Assembly: GCA_963816155.1 (NCBI GenBank)
Contig: CAWFJE010000002.1
Span: 456,440 to 520,439, forward strand
DNA length: 64,000 nt
Direction of reading: 5' to 3'
From: JAXGXJ01 sp963816155
Lineage (GTDB): Bacteria > Actinomycetota > Thermoleophilia > RBG-16-64-13
Shown: one piece after another, positions 1-7,630 of the stretch
Position numbering within the stretch: position 1 is the stretch's first letter
How the letters are laid out: each line of letters starts with the position of its first letter
Made by a program: the position numbers and the translations under genes
Notes under the pieces: model-generated
Seen by the model: only the letters and a program-made list of their open reading frames with translations
The model's database searches: none
Told to the model about the DNA's origin: nothing

Positions 1-1187
1 TCGGTGGTCGCGAAGCCGTGCAGCATGCAGTACACGTCGCGCAGGTGCTTGCCGAAGGGAACATCGTCGTCGGTGGTGCCGTAGCCGCCCATGATGCCGG
101 CGGTGATGTTGACGAAGTTGACACCGATGTGGTCGACGAAGGCCTTGACGAGCATGCCGCTCTTGGGGTTGTACTCGTACTTCTCGCTGTACGACCAGGC
201 GGACTGCATGAGGTAGGCGTGGGCCGCCTCATACTGCATCTTCATCTCGGCCAACTTCATGGCCACATGCTGATGCTGGATGATGGGTTTGCCACCCTGC
301 ACGCGCTGCCTGGCGTATGCAAGAGCTTCCTCGTAGACCGAGCGCACGGTGCCCAGGTTGGCGGCGGCGCCGAGCAGCCCAAACGGCGGCGGCACTCCCA
401 GAGCGGTCTTGGACCAGTCGAACTGTGGGCCACCCCACTCGCCCTCTGTCCCCCAAGCCTCGCCTTCCTCGCCGATGAGATACTCGGCGGGGATACGGCA
501 GTCTTCAAAGATCAGTTCGGCGTTGGCGAGCAGGCGCCGGCCGAGCTTGTTGTGGAAGCGGCCGATCCGGAAACCGGGGGCGTCCGAGGGAACCAGGAAG
601 CAGCTGAGGTTGGTGGAGATGGGGCCCTTGCGGTCGGTGCGCGCGTACAGGAAGTACAGCTTGGCGACGCCGCCGCAGGAGATGTAGTGCTTGGTCCCGT
701 TGATGACGTACTCGTCACCTTGGCGGACCGCGTAGGTCTGGATGGAAGCGCCGGGCTCATCGTACAGGAAGTGCGAGTCGGTGCCGGCGTCGGGCTCAGA
801 GCGGGCCAGGCCCAGTAGGAAGGTGTCGTCTTCCATGAACTTGGTCAGCCAGATGTCGCGCAGTTCGGGAGTGAGTTCGCCCACCAGGCGCGGCGACTCG
901 GTGTAGCAGCCCCTGATGATGGTGGCGAAACCCTGGTCGGCCGCGCCCAGTTCTTCGAGGATGATGGCGAGAGTCGGGTAGTCAGCGCCCACGCCGCCGA
1001 ACTTCTCAGGGATGGCAGCGGTGCGAAGCCCCAGTTCCGAAGCCTTCTTGAGAAGGTCCCAAGGGACACATTCCTGAGGGTCTTGCTTGTGGTCGTAGTC
1101 CAAAGCCACAGGCTTGACTTCGTTCTCAGCGAAGTCGCGGACCATATCTCGGATCATTTCCTGCTCTTCAGTCAGTCTGAAGTCCAT
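1..1187 (-). CDS. acyl-CoA dehydrogenase (3' end cut by window edge)
   Basis: Flavoprotein that would oxidise an acyl-CoA to its enoyl-CoA and pass electrons to ETF. The N-terminus begins MDFRLTEEQEMIRDMV, typical of the helical ACAD domain. The middle carries ARSEPDAGTDS (the FAD/substrate loop, normally TEPxAGSD) and NGTKHYIS, and the C-terminal region has GGYGTTDDDVPFGKHLRDVY. The start is chosen at an ATG preceded by AGAGGAAAGGGG. About 395 codons are present, so only the last few residues are missing. After the conserved RD pair the sequence reads VYCMLHGFATT, where MCAD-type enzymes have the YEGT catalytic glutamate, so the usual Glu seems absent. It lies downstream of a LysR gene on the same strand and opposite the ETF genes, so it is a likely donor for that ETF. 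Confidence 0.9.
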   Translation of the reverse strand, partial: MDFRLTEEQEMIRDMVRDFAENEVKPVALDYDHKQDPQECVPWDLLKKASELGLRTAAIPEKFGGVGADYPTLAIILEELGAADQGFATIIRGCYTESPRLVGELTPELRDIWLTKFMEDDTFLLGLARSEPDAGTDSHFLYDEPGASIQTYAVRQGDEYVINGTKHYISCGGVAKLYFLYARTDRKGPISTNLSCFLVPSDAPGFRIGRFHNKLGRRLLANAELIFEDCRIPAEYLIGEEGEAWGTEGEWGGPQFDWSKTALGVPPPFGLLGAAANLGTVRSVYEEALAYARQRVQGGKPIIQHQHVAMKLAEMKMQYEAAHAYLMQSAWSYSEKYEYNPKSGMLVKAFVDHIGVNFVNITAGIMGGYGTTDDDVPFGKHLRDVYCMLHGFATT

Positions 1188-1445
1188 GGATCCCCTTTCC
1201 TCTCGAGTCACAAGGCTTCCCCGCCCCACGCGAGGTCGCCGGTGTCCACCAGCACGCGCCCGACGGCCACGCCGACGGGTAGATGTCCCATACTACAAGG
1301 ACCTCTGACTCATCGCACCACTTCGGTTGAACTTGTCATGGATACGCCGAACTATTACATCGACGCATACGGCGGCGCGGCTCGCCCGCCGCTGTGCATG
1401 AAGGGAGATGCCCGAGGAGGCTAGGCTTCGCTTTTCAGCAGCCTA

Positions 1446-2342
1446 CTAGGTCTCCTCTGGACCCGAGCGGATGATGGAGGCGCGGAGATGGGCCATGAGC
1501 GCCCGCGCCGCCGCGGGGAGCGGCCGGTCGCGCGGATAGACGATGTTCAGGTCCCGGTAAAGACGTTTCTCGAAGGGGACGGCCACCAGGCCCTCCAGAG
1601 TCTCGGGCGCAAGCAGCATCCTGGGCATAGGCGCCACCCCGAAGCCCCTTCTCACCAGCGCCTTGATCAACTCCGGGTAGTTGGCCCGGTAGGAGAACTT
1701 GGGCTCGAAGCCTTCGCGCCTCAGCGCGTCGGCAGCGACATTACCGGCGTTCATAGTGGCCCGAGGCAGCAGAATCGACTCCCCGGCCAGGGTGCTCAGG
1801 GGAACGGCCCGCAGACGAGCCAGGCGATGCTGTTTCGGCACCACCAGTAGTATCTCCTCGGTGATCAGGTGCTGCGTGGCGGTGCGACTGGATCCCCAGG
1901 GGGTCATCACGGCACAGTCCAACTCCCCGCTGACCACCGCTTCCTCGAGCTCGGCGTCGTCTTTCTCACTTAGATACAGGCCTACCGTGGGAAAGGCTGC
2001 GAGAAACGATCCCAGCACCGGTGTGAGGAGCAGGGCCATGACATTGCCCACGGCACCGAAGCGCACGTCTTGGCTGCCCACGCCCGCCTGCTCCCGGACG
2101 AGGGCGACGGCATCCTCGGTGCGGCTGACGATCGCCTGGGCGAGAGGCAGCAGGAGTCGACCGGTGACCGTGCATTCCACGTGACGCCCGTAGCGTTCGA
2201 ACAGCGTGGCGCCAAGCTCCTTCTCCAGACGCGCGATCTGACGACTCACGGTGGGCTGGGTGAAGTGGAGGGTCCGCGCCGCCCTGCTGAAGCTGCGCGC
2301 TTCGGCCACGGCCACGAATGATTTGAAGAGGTCGAGTTCCAT
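1446..2342 (-). CDS. LysR-family transcriptional regulator
   Basis: Full-length LysR regulator of 298 aa. The N-terminal winged helix-turn-helix spans about residues 1-60 (MELDLFKSFVAVAEARSFSR, then HFTQPTVSRQIARLEKELG), followed by a periplasmic-binding-like effector domain. It is divergent from etfB across a 140-bp gap and is followed on its own strand, after 258 bp, by the acyl-CoA dehydrogenase. Control of one or both flanks is therefore the obvious inference. No effector can be read from the sequence. The 258-bp gap at 1188-1445 holds the dehydrogenase ribosome-binding site and a GC-rich dyad near 1370-1390, but no gene I can support. Confidence 0.9.
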   Translation of the reverse strand: MELDLFKSFVAVAEARSFSRAARTLHFTQPTVSRQIARLEKELGATLFERYGRHVECTVTGRLLLPLAQAIVSRTEDAVALVREQAGVGSQDVRFGAVGNVMALLLTPVLGSFLAAFPTVGLYLSEKDDAELEEAVVSGELDCAVMTPWGSSRTATQHLITEEILLVVPKQHRLARLRAVPLSTLAGESILLPRATMNAGNVAADALRREGFEPKFSYRANYPELIKALVRRGFGVAPMPRMLLAPETLEGLVAVPFEKRLYRDLNIVYPRDRPLPAAARALMAHLRASIIRSGPEET

Positions 2343-2482
2343 CTATACGCTATGGTAATACTTGGCCCGACCGATGAAAAGTTCTTGTGAAGGACCCAGC
2401 CCGCGGTGCTCTCGGACTATGATGTATCCATCCGCAGACCCGCGGTATGGTTGAGTTCGCCCTACAAAGGATTGGACGACTG

Positions 2483-3259
2483 ATGAAGATTGCGGTATGC
2501 GTCAAACAAGTGATCGATACGGAGGCGGAAAAGAGACTCGATCCGGCATCCTGGCGTGTGGACCGTAGCGTCCCCAGCATCCTCAACCCCTACGACGAGT
2601 ATGCGGTCGAGGAAGCGCTGCGCATCAAGGAAGCCCATGGCGGTGAAGTAGTGGCCGTCTGCATGGGGCCCGCGAAGGCCGAAGACGCTCTGCGCAAGGC
2701 TCTGGCCATGGGTGCGGACAGCGCGGTCCTCGTGAGCGACGCTGCATTGGCCGGTTCCGACGCCCAAGCCACGGCCTACGCTCTGGCCGAGGCTCTCAAG
2801 ACCTTTGAGTGGGACCTGGTCGTGTTCGGCGTCCGCTCCACCGATGGTGAGACCGGTTGCGTGCCGGCGGCTGTGGCCGAACGGCTGGGCGCGCCCTTGC
2901 TCTCCTCGTTGTCCAAGGTCGAAGTCGATGGCTCCAATCTCAGCGTGCATCGCGAGACCGAGCAGGGCTACGTGGCCTACGGCTGCCCCACTCCGGCAGT
3001 CCTCTCCGTCATCAAGGGCATCAACGAGCCCCGCTATCCCTCCATGAAAGGCATCATGGGCGCCAAGAAGAAGACCGTCGACGTCAAAGATGGCGCGGCT
3101 CTGGGTCTCGACGCGTCTCAGCTCGGGCTTGAGGGCTCGAAGACCCGCGTGCTGTCCGGCCGTTCGCCGGAGCCCCGCAAAGCGGGCGTACAGATAGAAG
3201 ACGACGGCAGCGGTGCCCAGAAGATCGCTGATTTCTTGGCGAGCGAAAAGCTCGTTTAG
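2483..3259 (+). CDS. etfB: electron transfer flavoprotein beta subunit
   Basis: Beta subunit of the ETF heterodimer, which binds AMP and shapes the FAD site. It begins MKIAVCVKQVIDTEAEKRLD, the usual EtfB start. It carries the Asn-Pro-Tyr-Asp-Glu-Tyr-Ala-Val-Glu-Glu-Ala-Leu block (residues near 40) and the DLVVFGVRSTDGETGCVPAAVAE nucleotide-binding region. I start it at the ATG whose product begins MKIAV rather than the in-frame start 36 nt upstream, because family members begin there and an AAGGA lies 12 nt before it. The length (258 aa) is normal. It forms an operon with etfA (15-nt gap) and the ETF:quinone oxidoreductase. Confidence 0.95.
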   Translation: MKIAVCVKQVIDTEAEKRLDPASWRVDRSVPSILNPYDEYAVEEALRIKEAHGGEVVAVCMGPAKAEDALRKALAMGADSAVLVSDAALAGSDAQATAYALAEALKTFEWDLVVFGVRSTDGETGCVPAAVAERLGAPLLSSLSKVEVDGSNLSVHRETEQGYVAYGCPTPAVLSVIKGINEPRYPSMKGIMGAKKKTVDVKDGAALGLDASQLGLEGSKTRVLSGRSPEPRKAGVQIEDDGSGAQKIADFLASEKLV

Positions 3260-3274
3260 GGAGGAGAGACGGTA

Positions 3275-4258
3275 ATGAGCAATGGCATCCTTGTTGTAGC
3301 CGAACCCAAGGACGGGAAACTCGCCAACGTCACCTTGGAAAGCATCACCCGGGCGCGCGCACTGGCCGGCGCGGCCGGCGGTCCTGTCAGCCTCCTTATC
3401 GCCGCAGCGGAGACCGCTCCGCTCGTGGCGGTTGCAAGCCGCTACGGCGCCGACACCATCTACGTGGTGGAGAGCCTGGAAGCGGGCGTGTTCCGCTCCG
3501 GAGTGGTCACCGACGCCGTCCAGGCCGCCGTCCAGGCCGCCGACCCGGCGCTGATCCTCTGCTCGGGCTCCCCCGACGGCCGCGACGTGGCCGCTGCCTG
3601 CGCCGCCCGTTTGGGCGCGGGTCTGTTGGTGGACATCACCGGCCTCGAGTATAAGGACGGCCGCTTCGTGGTCACCCATCCCTGCTTCGGCGGATTGGTG
3701 ATCGTGGACAAAGAAGCGACCACCACCCCGGCGGTCGCCACCGTGCGGCCCAACGTGTTCGACCGCGAAGAAGCGGCCAAAGACGCGGAGATCGTGCCCC
3801 TCTCGGTCGACTTCTCCCCCAGCAGCCTGATGGCTCAGGTGCTCGACGTGGTCTGCGAGAACGTGGGCATCGTCAGCCTCGAGGAAGCCTCCGTCATCGT
3901 GGCCGGCGGGCGGGGCATGGGCAACGCCGACAATTTCGCCCTCATCCAGGCCTTGGCCGATGAGCTCGGCGCAGCCGTGGGCGCCAGCCGGGCCGTCGTG
4001 GACGCAGGCTGGATCCATCATCAGTACCAGGTGGGACAGACCGGTAAGACCGTGTCGCCCAAGCTGTACATCGCCGCCGGCATCTCGGGTGCCATCCAGC
4101 ACGCCGCCGGCATGCAGACCTCCGACTACATCGTGGCCATCAACAAAGACCCCGAGGCCGCCATCTTCACCTTCGCCGATTTCGGCGTAGTGGGCGACGC
4201 GCAGGTGTTGATACCGGCCCTGACCGAAGAGATCCGCAAGCGCAAAGCGGCGTCCTGA
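3275..4258 (+). CDS. etfA: electron transfer flavoprotein alpha subunit
   Basis: FAD-binding alpha subunit of ETF, 327 aa, a normal length. The C-terminal FAD domain is clear: VIVAGGRGMGNADNF, then GASRAVVDAGWIHHQYQVGQTGKTVSPKLYIAAGISGAIQHAAGM and AINKDPEAAIFTFADFGVVGDA. The start is supported by GGGAGGAGAG a few bases upstream. It follows etfB and precedes the membrane acceptor enzyme, so this ETF is best read as the non-bifurcating type that carries electrons from acyl-CoA dehydrogenases to the quinone pool. A bifurcating role cannot be excluded from sequence alone. Confidence 0.95.
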   Translation: MSNGILVVAEPKDGKLANVTLESITRARALAGAAGGPVSLLIAAAETAPLVAVASRYGADTIYVVESLEAGVFRSGVVTDAVQAAVQAADPALILCSGSPDGRDVAAACAARLGAGLLVDITGLEYKDGRFVVTHPCFGGLVIVDKEATTTPAVATVRPNVFDREEAAKDAEIVPLSVDFSPSSLMAQVLDVVCENVGIVSLEEASVIVAGGRGMGNADNFALIQALADELGAAVGASRAVVDAGWIHHQYQVGQTGKTVSPKLYIAAGISGAIQHAAGMQTSDYIVAINKDPEAAIFTFADFGVVGDAQVLIPALTEEIRKRKAAS

Positions 4259-4295
4259 ACCGGAACGTCCCCATCCGCTAGAGGAGGATCAGACG

Positions 4296-5981
4296 GTGAC
4301 TGAAGAGAGAGACGTCCTAGATGTCGATGTTCTGTTCGTAGGAGGCGGTATCGCGTCCTTGAGCGGTGCCTTGCATCTCTCCAACCTGATCAAAGCCCAC
4401 AACGACAAGGGCGAGGGCGAGAAGCTTGCCGATCTGATGATCGCGGTCATCGACAAGGGTGTGTCCGCCGGGGCGCATGGTATCTCGGGCGCCGTCATGG
4501 ACCCGGGCCCGCTCAAGGAGCTGGTCCCGGACTTCATGGATAAGGAGGCACCCCTCGAGGGGCAGGTGGAGAAGGAGTCTATCTACTTCCTCACTGCGAC
4601 CCGAAGCATCAAGACACCCATCACGCCGCCCCCTCTGGACAACCACGGAAACTACGTGGTCTCCATGTCGCGGCTCAACCAGTGGATGGCCGATCTCGTG
4701 GAAGGCAACGGGGTCGACCTGTTCTGGGGCTTCCCCGGCGTAGAAGTGCTCTATGAAGACGGCGCCGTCATCGGCGTACGCACCGGCGACAAGGGCATCG
4801 ACGGCAAGGGTGAGAAGAAGTCCAACTACGAGCCCGGCACCGACCTACACGCCCGCGTCACCGTATTCGGCGAGGGCTCTCGGGGCAACCTGACCAAGGA
4901 CCTCATCGAGCGCTACGGTCTCGACCTCGGTCGCAACCCGGCGGGCTTCGAACTTGGTGTGAAGGAAGTGTGGCAACTGCCCGAGACGCGAGTGCAGCCA
5001 GGTGAGGTCATCCACACCATGGGCTATCCCCTGAAGAGCGACACGTTCGGTGGGGGCTTCGTCTACGGCATGACCGACAACATGATCGCCGTCGGCCACC
5101 TTACCAGCCTCGACTATGCCGACCCCTGCCTTGATCCCCATCGCGAGTTCCAGAAGTTCAAGCTCCATCCTCTGATCGGCGCGCTGCTGAAGGACGCCAA
5201 GATCGTCCAGTACGGCGCCAAGTCGGTCCCTGTGGGCGGTTATTTCTCCATCCCCAGGCTGTGGTTCCCCGGCGGTGTGCTCATCGGAGACGCGGCCAAC
5301 CTCTTCAACAGCCAGAAGATCAAAGGCATCGACCTGGCAATGAGGTCAGGGATGCTGGCGGCCGAGGCCATCTTCCAAGGCCTGCTCGCGGACGATCTGT
5401 CCGAGAAGCGACTGGCCGGCTACGCCGAAGCGCTGGATGCCAGTCCGGAGATCAAAGAACTCCGCAAGGTGCGCAACTTCCACCAAGCGATGACGCGCGG
5501 TCTTTACGCCGGCATGGCCTCCGCGGCCGGGCAGTTCGTGCTCAAGGGCCGAGTGGTCAGCGATAGGCTCTCGTCCCAACCGGACTTCGCCCACATGAAA
5601 CCCCTCGCCGCCGGCAGCGCGACGGCCTCCGCGGCCCCGGCCGACGACATCAAGTACGACGGGAAGCTGACCTTCGACAAAGAGACCGACGTCTATCACT
5701 CCGGCACCACGCACGAGGAAGCGCAGCCCTGTCACCTCAAAGTCAAGGACTTCGACACCTGCTACGGCACGTGCACCGAACTCTATGGCAACCCCTGCGT
5801 GCGCTTCTGTCCCGCCGGCGTGTACGAGATGGTCGTCGATGAGTCTTCGGGAGCCCAAACCCTGCAGGTGAACTTCTCCAACTGCGTCCACTGCAAGACG
5901 TGCGACATCAAAGACCCCTTCGAGAACATCGAGTGGGTACCGCCGGAAGGCGAAGGGGGACCGAAGTACACCCTCATGTAG
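4296..5981 (+). CDS. ETF:quinone oxidoreductase
   Basis: Membrane-associated flavin/4Fe-4S enzyme that takes electrons from reduced ETF and passes them to quinone (menaquinone here, by inference from the mqn genes in the window). An N-terminal FAD dinucleotide motif reads VDVLFVGGGIASLSG (a Ser replaces the usual last Gly). The central region holds FGGGFVYGMTDNMIAVG, and VLIGDAANLFN is the second FAD motif. The C-terminal ferredoxin-like domain has CYGTCTELYGNPCVRFCPAGVYE and NCVHCKTCDIKDPFENIEW, the family's cluster-binding signature. At 561 aa it is the full length of the ETF-QO/FixC-FixX fusion. A GTG start is preceded by GAGGAGG. It is the third gene of the etf operon. Confidence 0.93.
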   Translation: MTEERDVLDVDVLFVGGGIASLSGALHLSNLIKAHNDKGEGEKLADLMIAVIDKGVSAGAHGISGAVMDPGPLKELVPDFMDKEAPLEGQVEKESIYFLTATRSIKTPITPPPLDNHGNYVVSMSRLNQWMADLVEGNGVDLFWGFPGVEVLYEDGAVIGVRTGDKGIDGKGEKKSNYEPGTDLHARVTVFGEGSRGNLTKDLIERYGLDLGRNPAGFELGVKEVWQLPETRVQPGEVIHTMGYPLKSDTFGGGFVYGMTDNMIAVGHLTSLDYADPCLDPHREFQKFKLHPLIGALLKDAKIVQYGAKSVPVGGYFSIPRLWFPGGVLIGDAANLFNSQKIKGIDLAMRSGMLAAEAIFQGLLADDLSEKRLAGYAEALDASPEIKELRKVRNFHQAMTRGLYAGMASAAGQFVLKGRVVSDRLSSQPDFAHMKPLAAGSATASAAPADDIKYDGKLTFDKETDVYHSGTTHEEAQPCHLKVKDFDTCYGTCTELYGNPCVRFCPAGVYEMVVDESSGAQTLQVNFSNCVHCKTCDIKDPFENIEWVPPEGEGGPKYTLM

Positions 5982-6072
5982 GTGGATATCCTGGCGACGC
6001 CGAGTCACGCTCGGAGGGCCGGGTGCAGAACCACGCTTCGACAAGTAAAGGCAACACGAAAGGGAGTAACAC

Positions 6073-6525
6073 ATGCCTCGTCCCGAAGAAGTAGAAGTCG
6101 TCAAGGCAATGAAAGCCGCCAAGACCGGTGAAGAAGTCCTGGCCTCCTGGGCCATGCAGCGCCCGGGCTACAAGGCAGGCGGCGGGGGCGACCCGTCCCT
6201 GGACTTCTGGGTCAAGAATCGCCCTGACATGCTGTTCACCTACGCCCAGAACCAGCTGTCCGGTCTGCTCGACCGCGGTATCCTCGATCCCAAGACCCGC
6301 TATCTGCTCCTGGTGGGCCTGTACATGATGAACGACCACTACGACGGTGTCGTACCGCAGGCCTGCAACGCCAAGGCCGCCGGAGCCACTGAAGAAGAGA
6401 TCATGGAAGTGGCCTTCTGCGTATGCTACTCGGCAGGCAAAGCCAAGCTGCAGGAGACCGGCGCATGCCTCGACAACGTCTTCAGCAACGCCATGTTCCA
6501 GGCGATCTCACCGCTCAAGAAGTAG
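6073..6525 (+). CDS. carboxymuconolactone decarboxylase/AhpD-like protein
   Basis: All-helical 150-aa protein of the CMD/AhpD superfamily. The hallmark helix reads KTRYLLLVGLYMMNDHYDG and is followed by QACNAKAAGATEEEIMEV, the usual 'H..aA...GAT.EEI.Ev' stretch. The two redox cysteines (CxxC) that peroxidase-type AhpD proteins have in this helix are replaced by NDHY, so a thiol peroxidase role is unlikely. Cysteines occur instead in FCVCYSAGK further on. It lies 91 bp after the ETF-quinone oxidoreductase and before a strong hairpin, so it may be the last gene of that operon. The substrate is unknown. Confidence 0.7.
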   Translation: MPRPEEVEVVKAMKAAKTGEEVLASWAMQRPGYKAGGGGDPSLDFWVKNRPDMLFTYAQNQLSGLLDRGILDPKTRYLLLVGLYMMNDHYDGVVPQACNAKAAGATEEEIMEVAFCVCYSAGKAKLQETGACLDNVFSNAMFQAISPLKK

Positions 6526-6577
6526 GGACTCATCCTGTGGCTCGGGCTGCATAGCCTGGGCTGTAAGGACGACTGAG

Positions 6578-6609
6578 ACGGCGCGGCGCCCGCATGGGCG
6601 CCGCGCCGT
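6578..6609. terminator. hairpin between convergent genes
   Basis: A perfect 14-bp GC-rich inverted repeat (arms 6578-6591 and 6596-6609) with a GCAT loop is followed on the plus strand by TTGTTCT. It sits between the AhpD-like gene and the end of the convergent IclR gene, so it most likely ends the etf operon. Confidence 0.7.
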
Positions 6610-6634
6610 TGTTCTCAGTGACCCCAGGTCTGTA

Positions 6635-7453
6635 TCAGGCGCTTCCGGCACCTCGGTAGCCAAGCTCCCGTGAGAGGTCCGCGGCGGCCCGCGTGACGGC
6701 GTTCCCGTACCCATCCATCTGTGCCAAGCTACACCTTTCGATGGGCGGCACCACCGAGAGGGTGGCGCGCACCTGCCCGGTCTGGTCGAACACCGGCGCC
6801 GCCGCCGCCGGCGACCCGATGAGCCACTCCTCCCAGTCGAAGGCCACCCCGTCCCGCCTCACCTGCTCCCATCTACTTCTGAGAGCGTCTGGATCGGTGA
6901 CGGTGTGCTTCGTACGCCGTTCTTGCGGGACGGCCAAGAGCTGGTGCCGCACTTGTTCCGGGCCGAAAGCGATCAGGACTTGAGCGTCGGCGGTAGCACT
7001 GCCCGGCATGAGCATCCCGGCGAAGGTGAGGGGCTTGAAGGGGCGGCCGGTGGGTACGGTGTCCAGTATCAGCGCGCCTTGGCGGGTCCATACGCACAGG
7101 CATGAGGTCTCCGTCGTTTCCTCCACGAGCCGTACCAGATACTGATGAGCCGCCCGCACAAGCTCCGAGTGCGACATGACCAGATAGACGGCAGGCAGTA
7201 CCCTTGAGCCGAGATGATACGTGCCGGAATCGGCGTCATACGCCACCCAATCCGAAGCCTCGAGGGTCTTCATGAGACGGCGCGTGGTGGCCTTGGGCAA
7301 ACCCGCTCTCTCCCGAAGCTCCTTCAGCGTCCATTCGGGATGGTCGAGGTCGAACAGACCGAGAAGGAACAATCCCTTTTCCAGGGTCCGAGCAGGCCCC
7401 TCCCGAGGTATCAGGCTTTGATCCTTCCCCTTGCCCTCGACTGATCCTTCCAT
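6635..7453 (-). CDS. IclR-family transcriptional regulator
   Basis: A 272-aa regulator. The N-terminal winged HTH includes RTLEKGLFLLGLFD and LKELRERAGLPKATTRRLMKTLE, and the C-terminal IclR effector (GAF-like) domain includes LVRLVEETTETSCLCV and FDQTGQVRATLSVV. IclR proteins commonly sense small organic or aromatic acids, but the ligand here is unknown. It is transcribed away from the substrate-binding-protein gene, and the 177-bp gap between them carries dyad symmetries that are likely operators. Neighbour control of the binding protein and the reductase genes is therefore inferred. Confidence 0.88.
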   Translation of the reverse strand: MEGSVEGKGKDQSLIPREGPARTLEKGLFLLGLFDLDHPEWTLKELRERAGLPKATTRRLMKTLEASDWVAYDADSGTYHLGSRVLPAVYLVMSHSELVRAAHQYLVRLVEETTETSCLCVWTRQGALILDTVPTGRPFKPLTFAGMLMPGSATADAQVLIAFGPEQVRHQLLAVPQERRTKHTVTDPDALRSRWEQVRRDGVAFDWEEWLIGSPAAAAPVFDQTGQVRATLSVVPPIERCSLAQMDGYGNAVTRAAADLSRELGYRGAGSA

Positions 7454-7533
7454 TTTCCCACCCCCTCTGATTCGGCCCGCGTCCGGAGAGCCACCACGGC
7501 CGCTGCCAGAGCTATTGACAGGCAGAGAACGCT

Positions 7534-7583
7534 GGTGCTACGGTGAACCATATAATAGCACCATGTGATTCACATAGTGAACC
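7534..7583 (+). promoter_or_regulatory. putative promoter/operator cluster between IclR gene and binding-protein gene
   Basis: Three overlapping signals sit 48-97 bp before the binding-protein start. There is an inverted repeat GGTGCTA (7534-7540) / TAGCACC (7556-7562) that encloses TATAAT (7551-7556), a 13-bp palindrome ATGTGATTCACAT (7563-7575), and a direct repeat GTGAACC at 7543-7549 and 7577-7583, 34 bp apart. No good -35 lies 16-18 bp before TATAAT, which fits activator-dependent expression. Binding by the adjacent IclR protein is inferred. Confidence 0.5.
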
Positions 7584-7630
7584 CCACGACGGAACGCGTT
7601 AGGATCTTCAAACAGGAAAGAGGGGGTACC

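Noticed and set aside
2462..4102. Long minus-strand open frame of 546 aa under the etf genes
   Set aside because: It lies opposite etfB and etfA, has no family signature and reflects GC-rich codon bias on the other strand.
7515..7556. TTGACA (7515) with TATAAT (7551) as a consensus promoter
   Set aside because: The spacing is 30 bp, far from 16-18 bp, so they cannot be one sigma-70 promoter.
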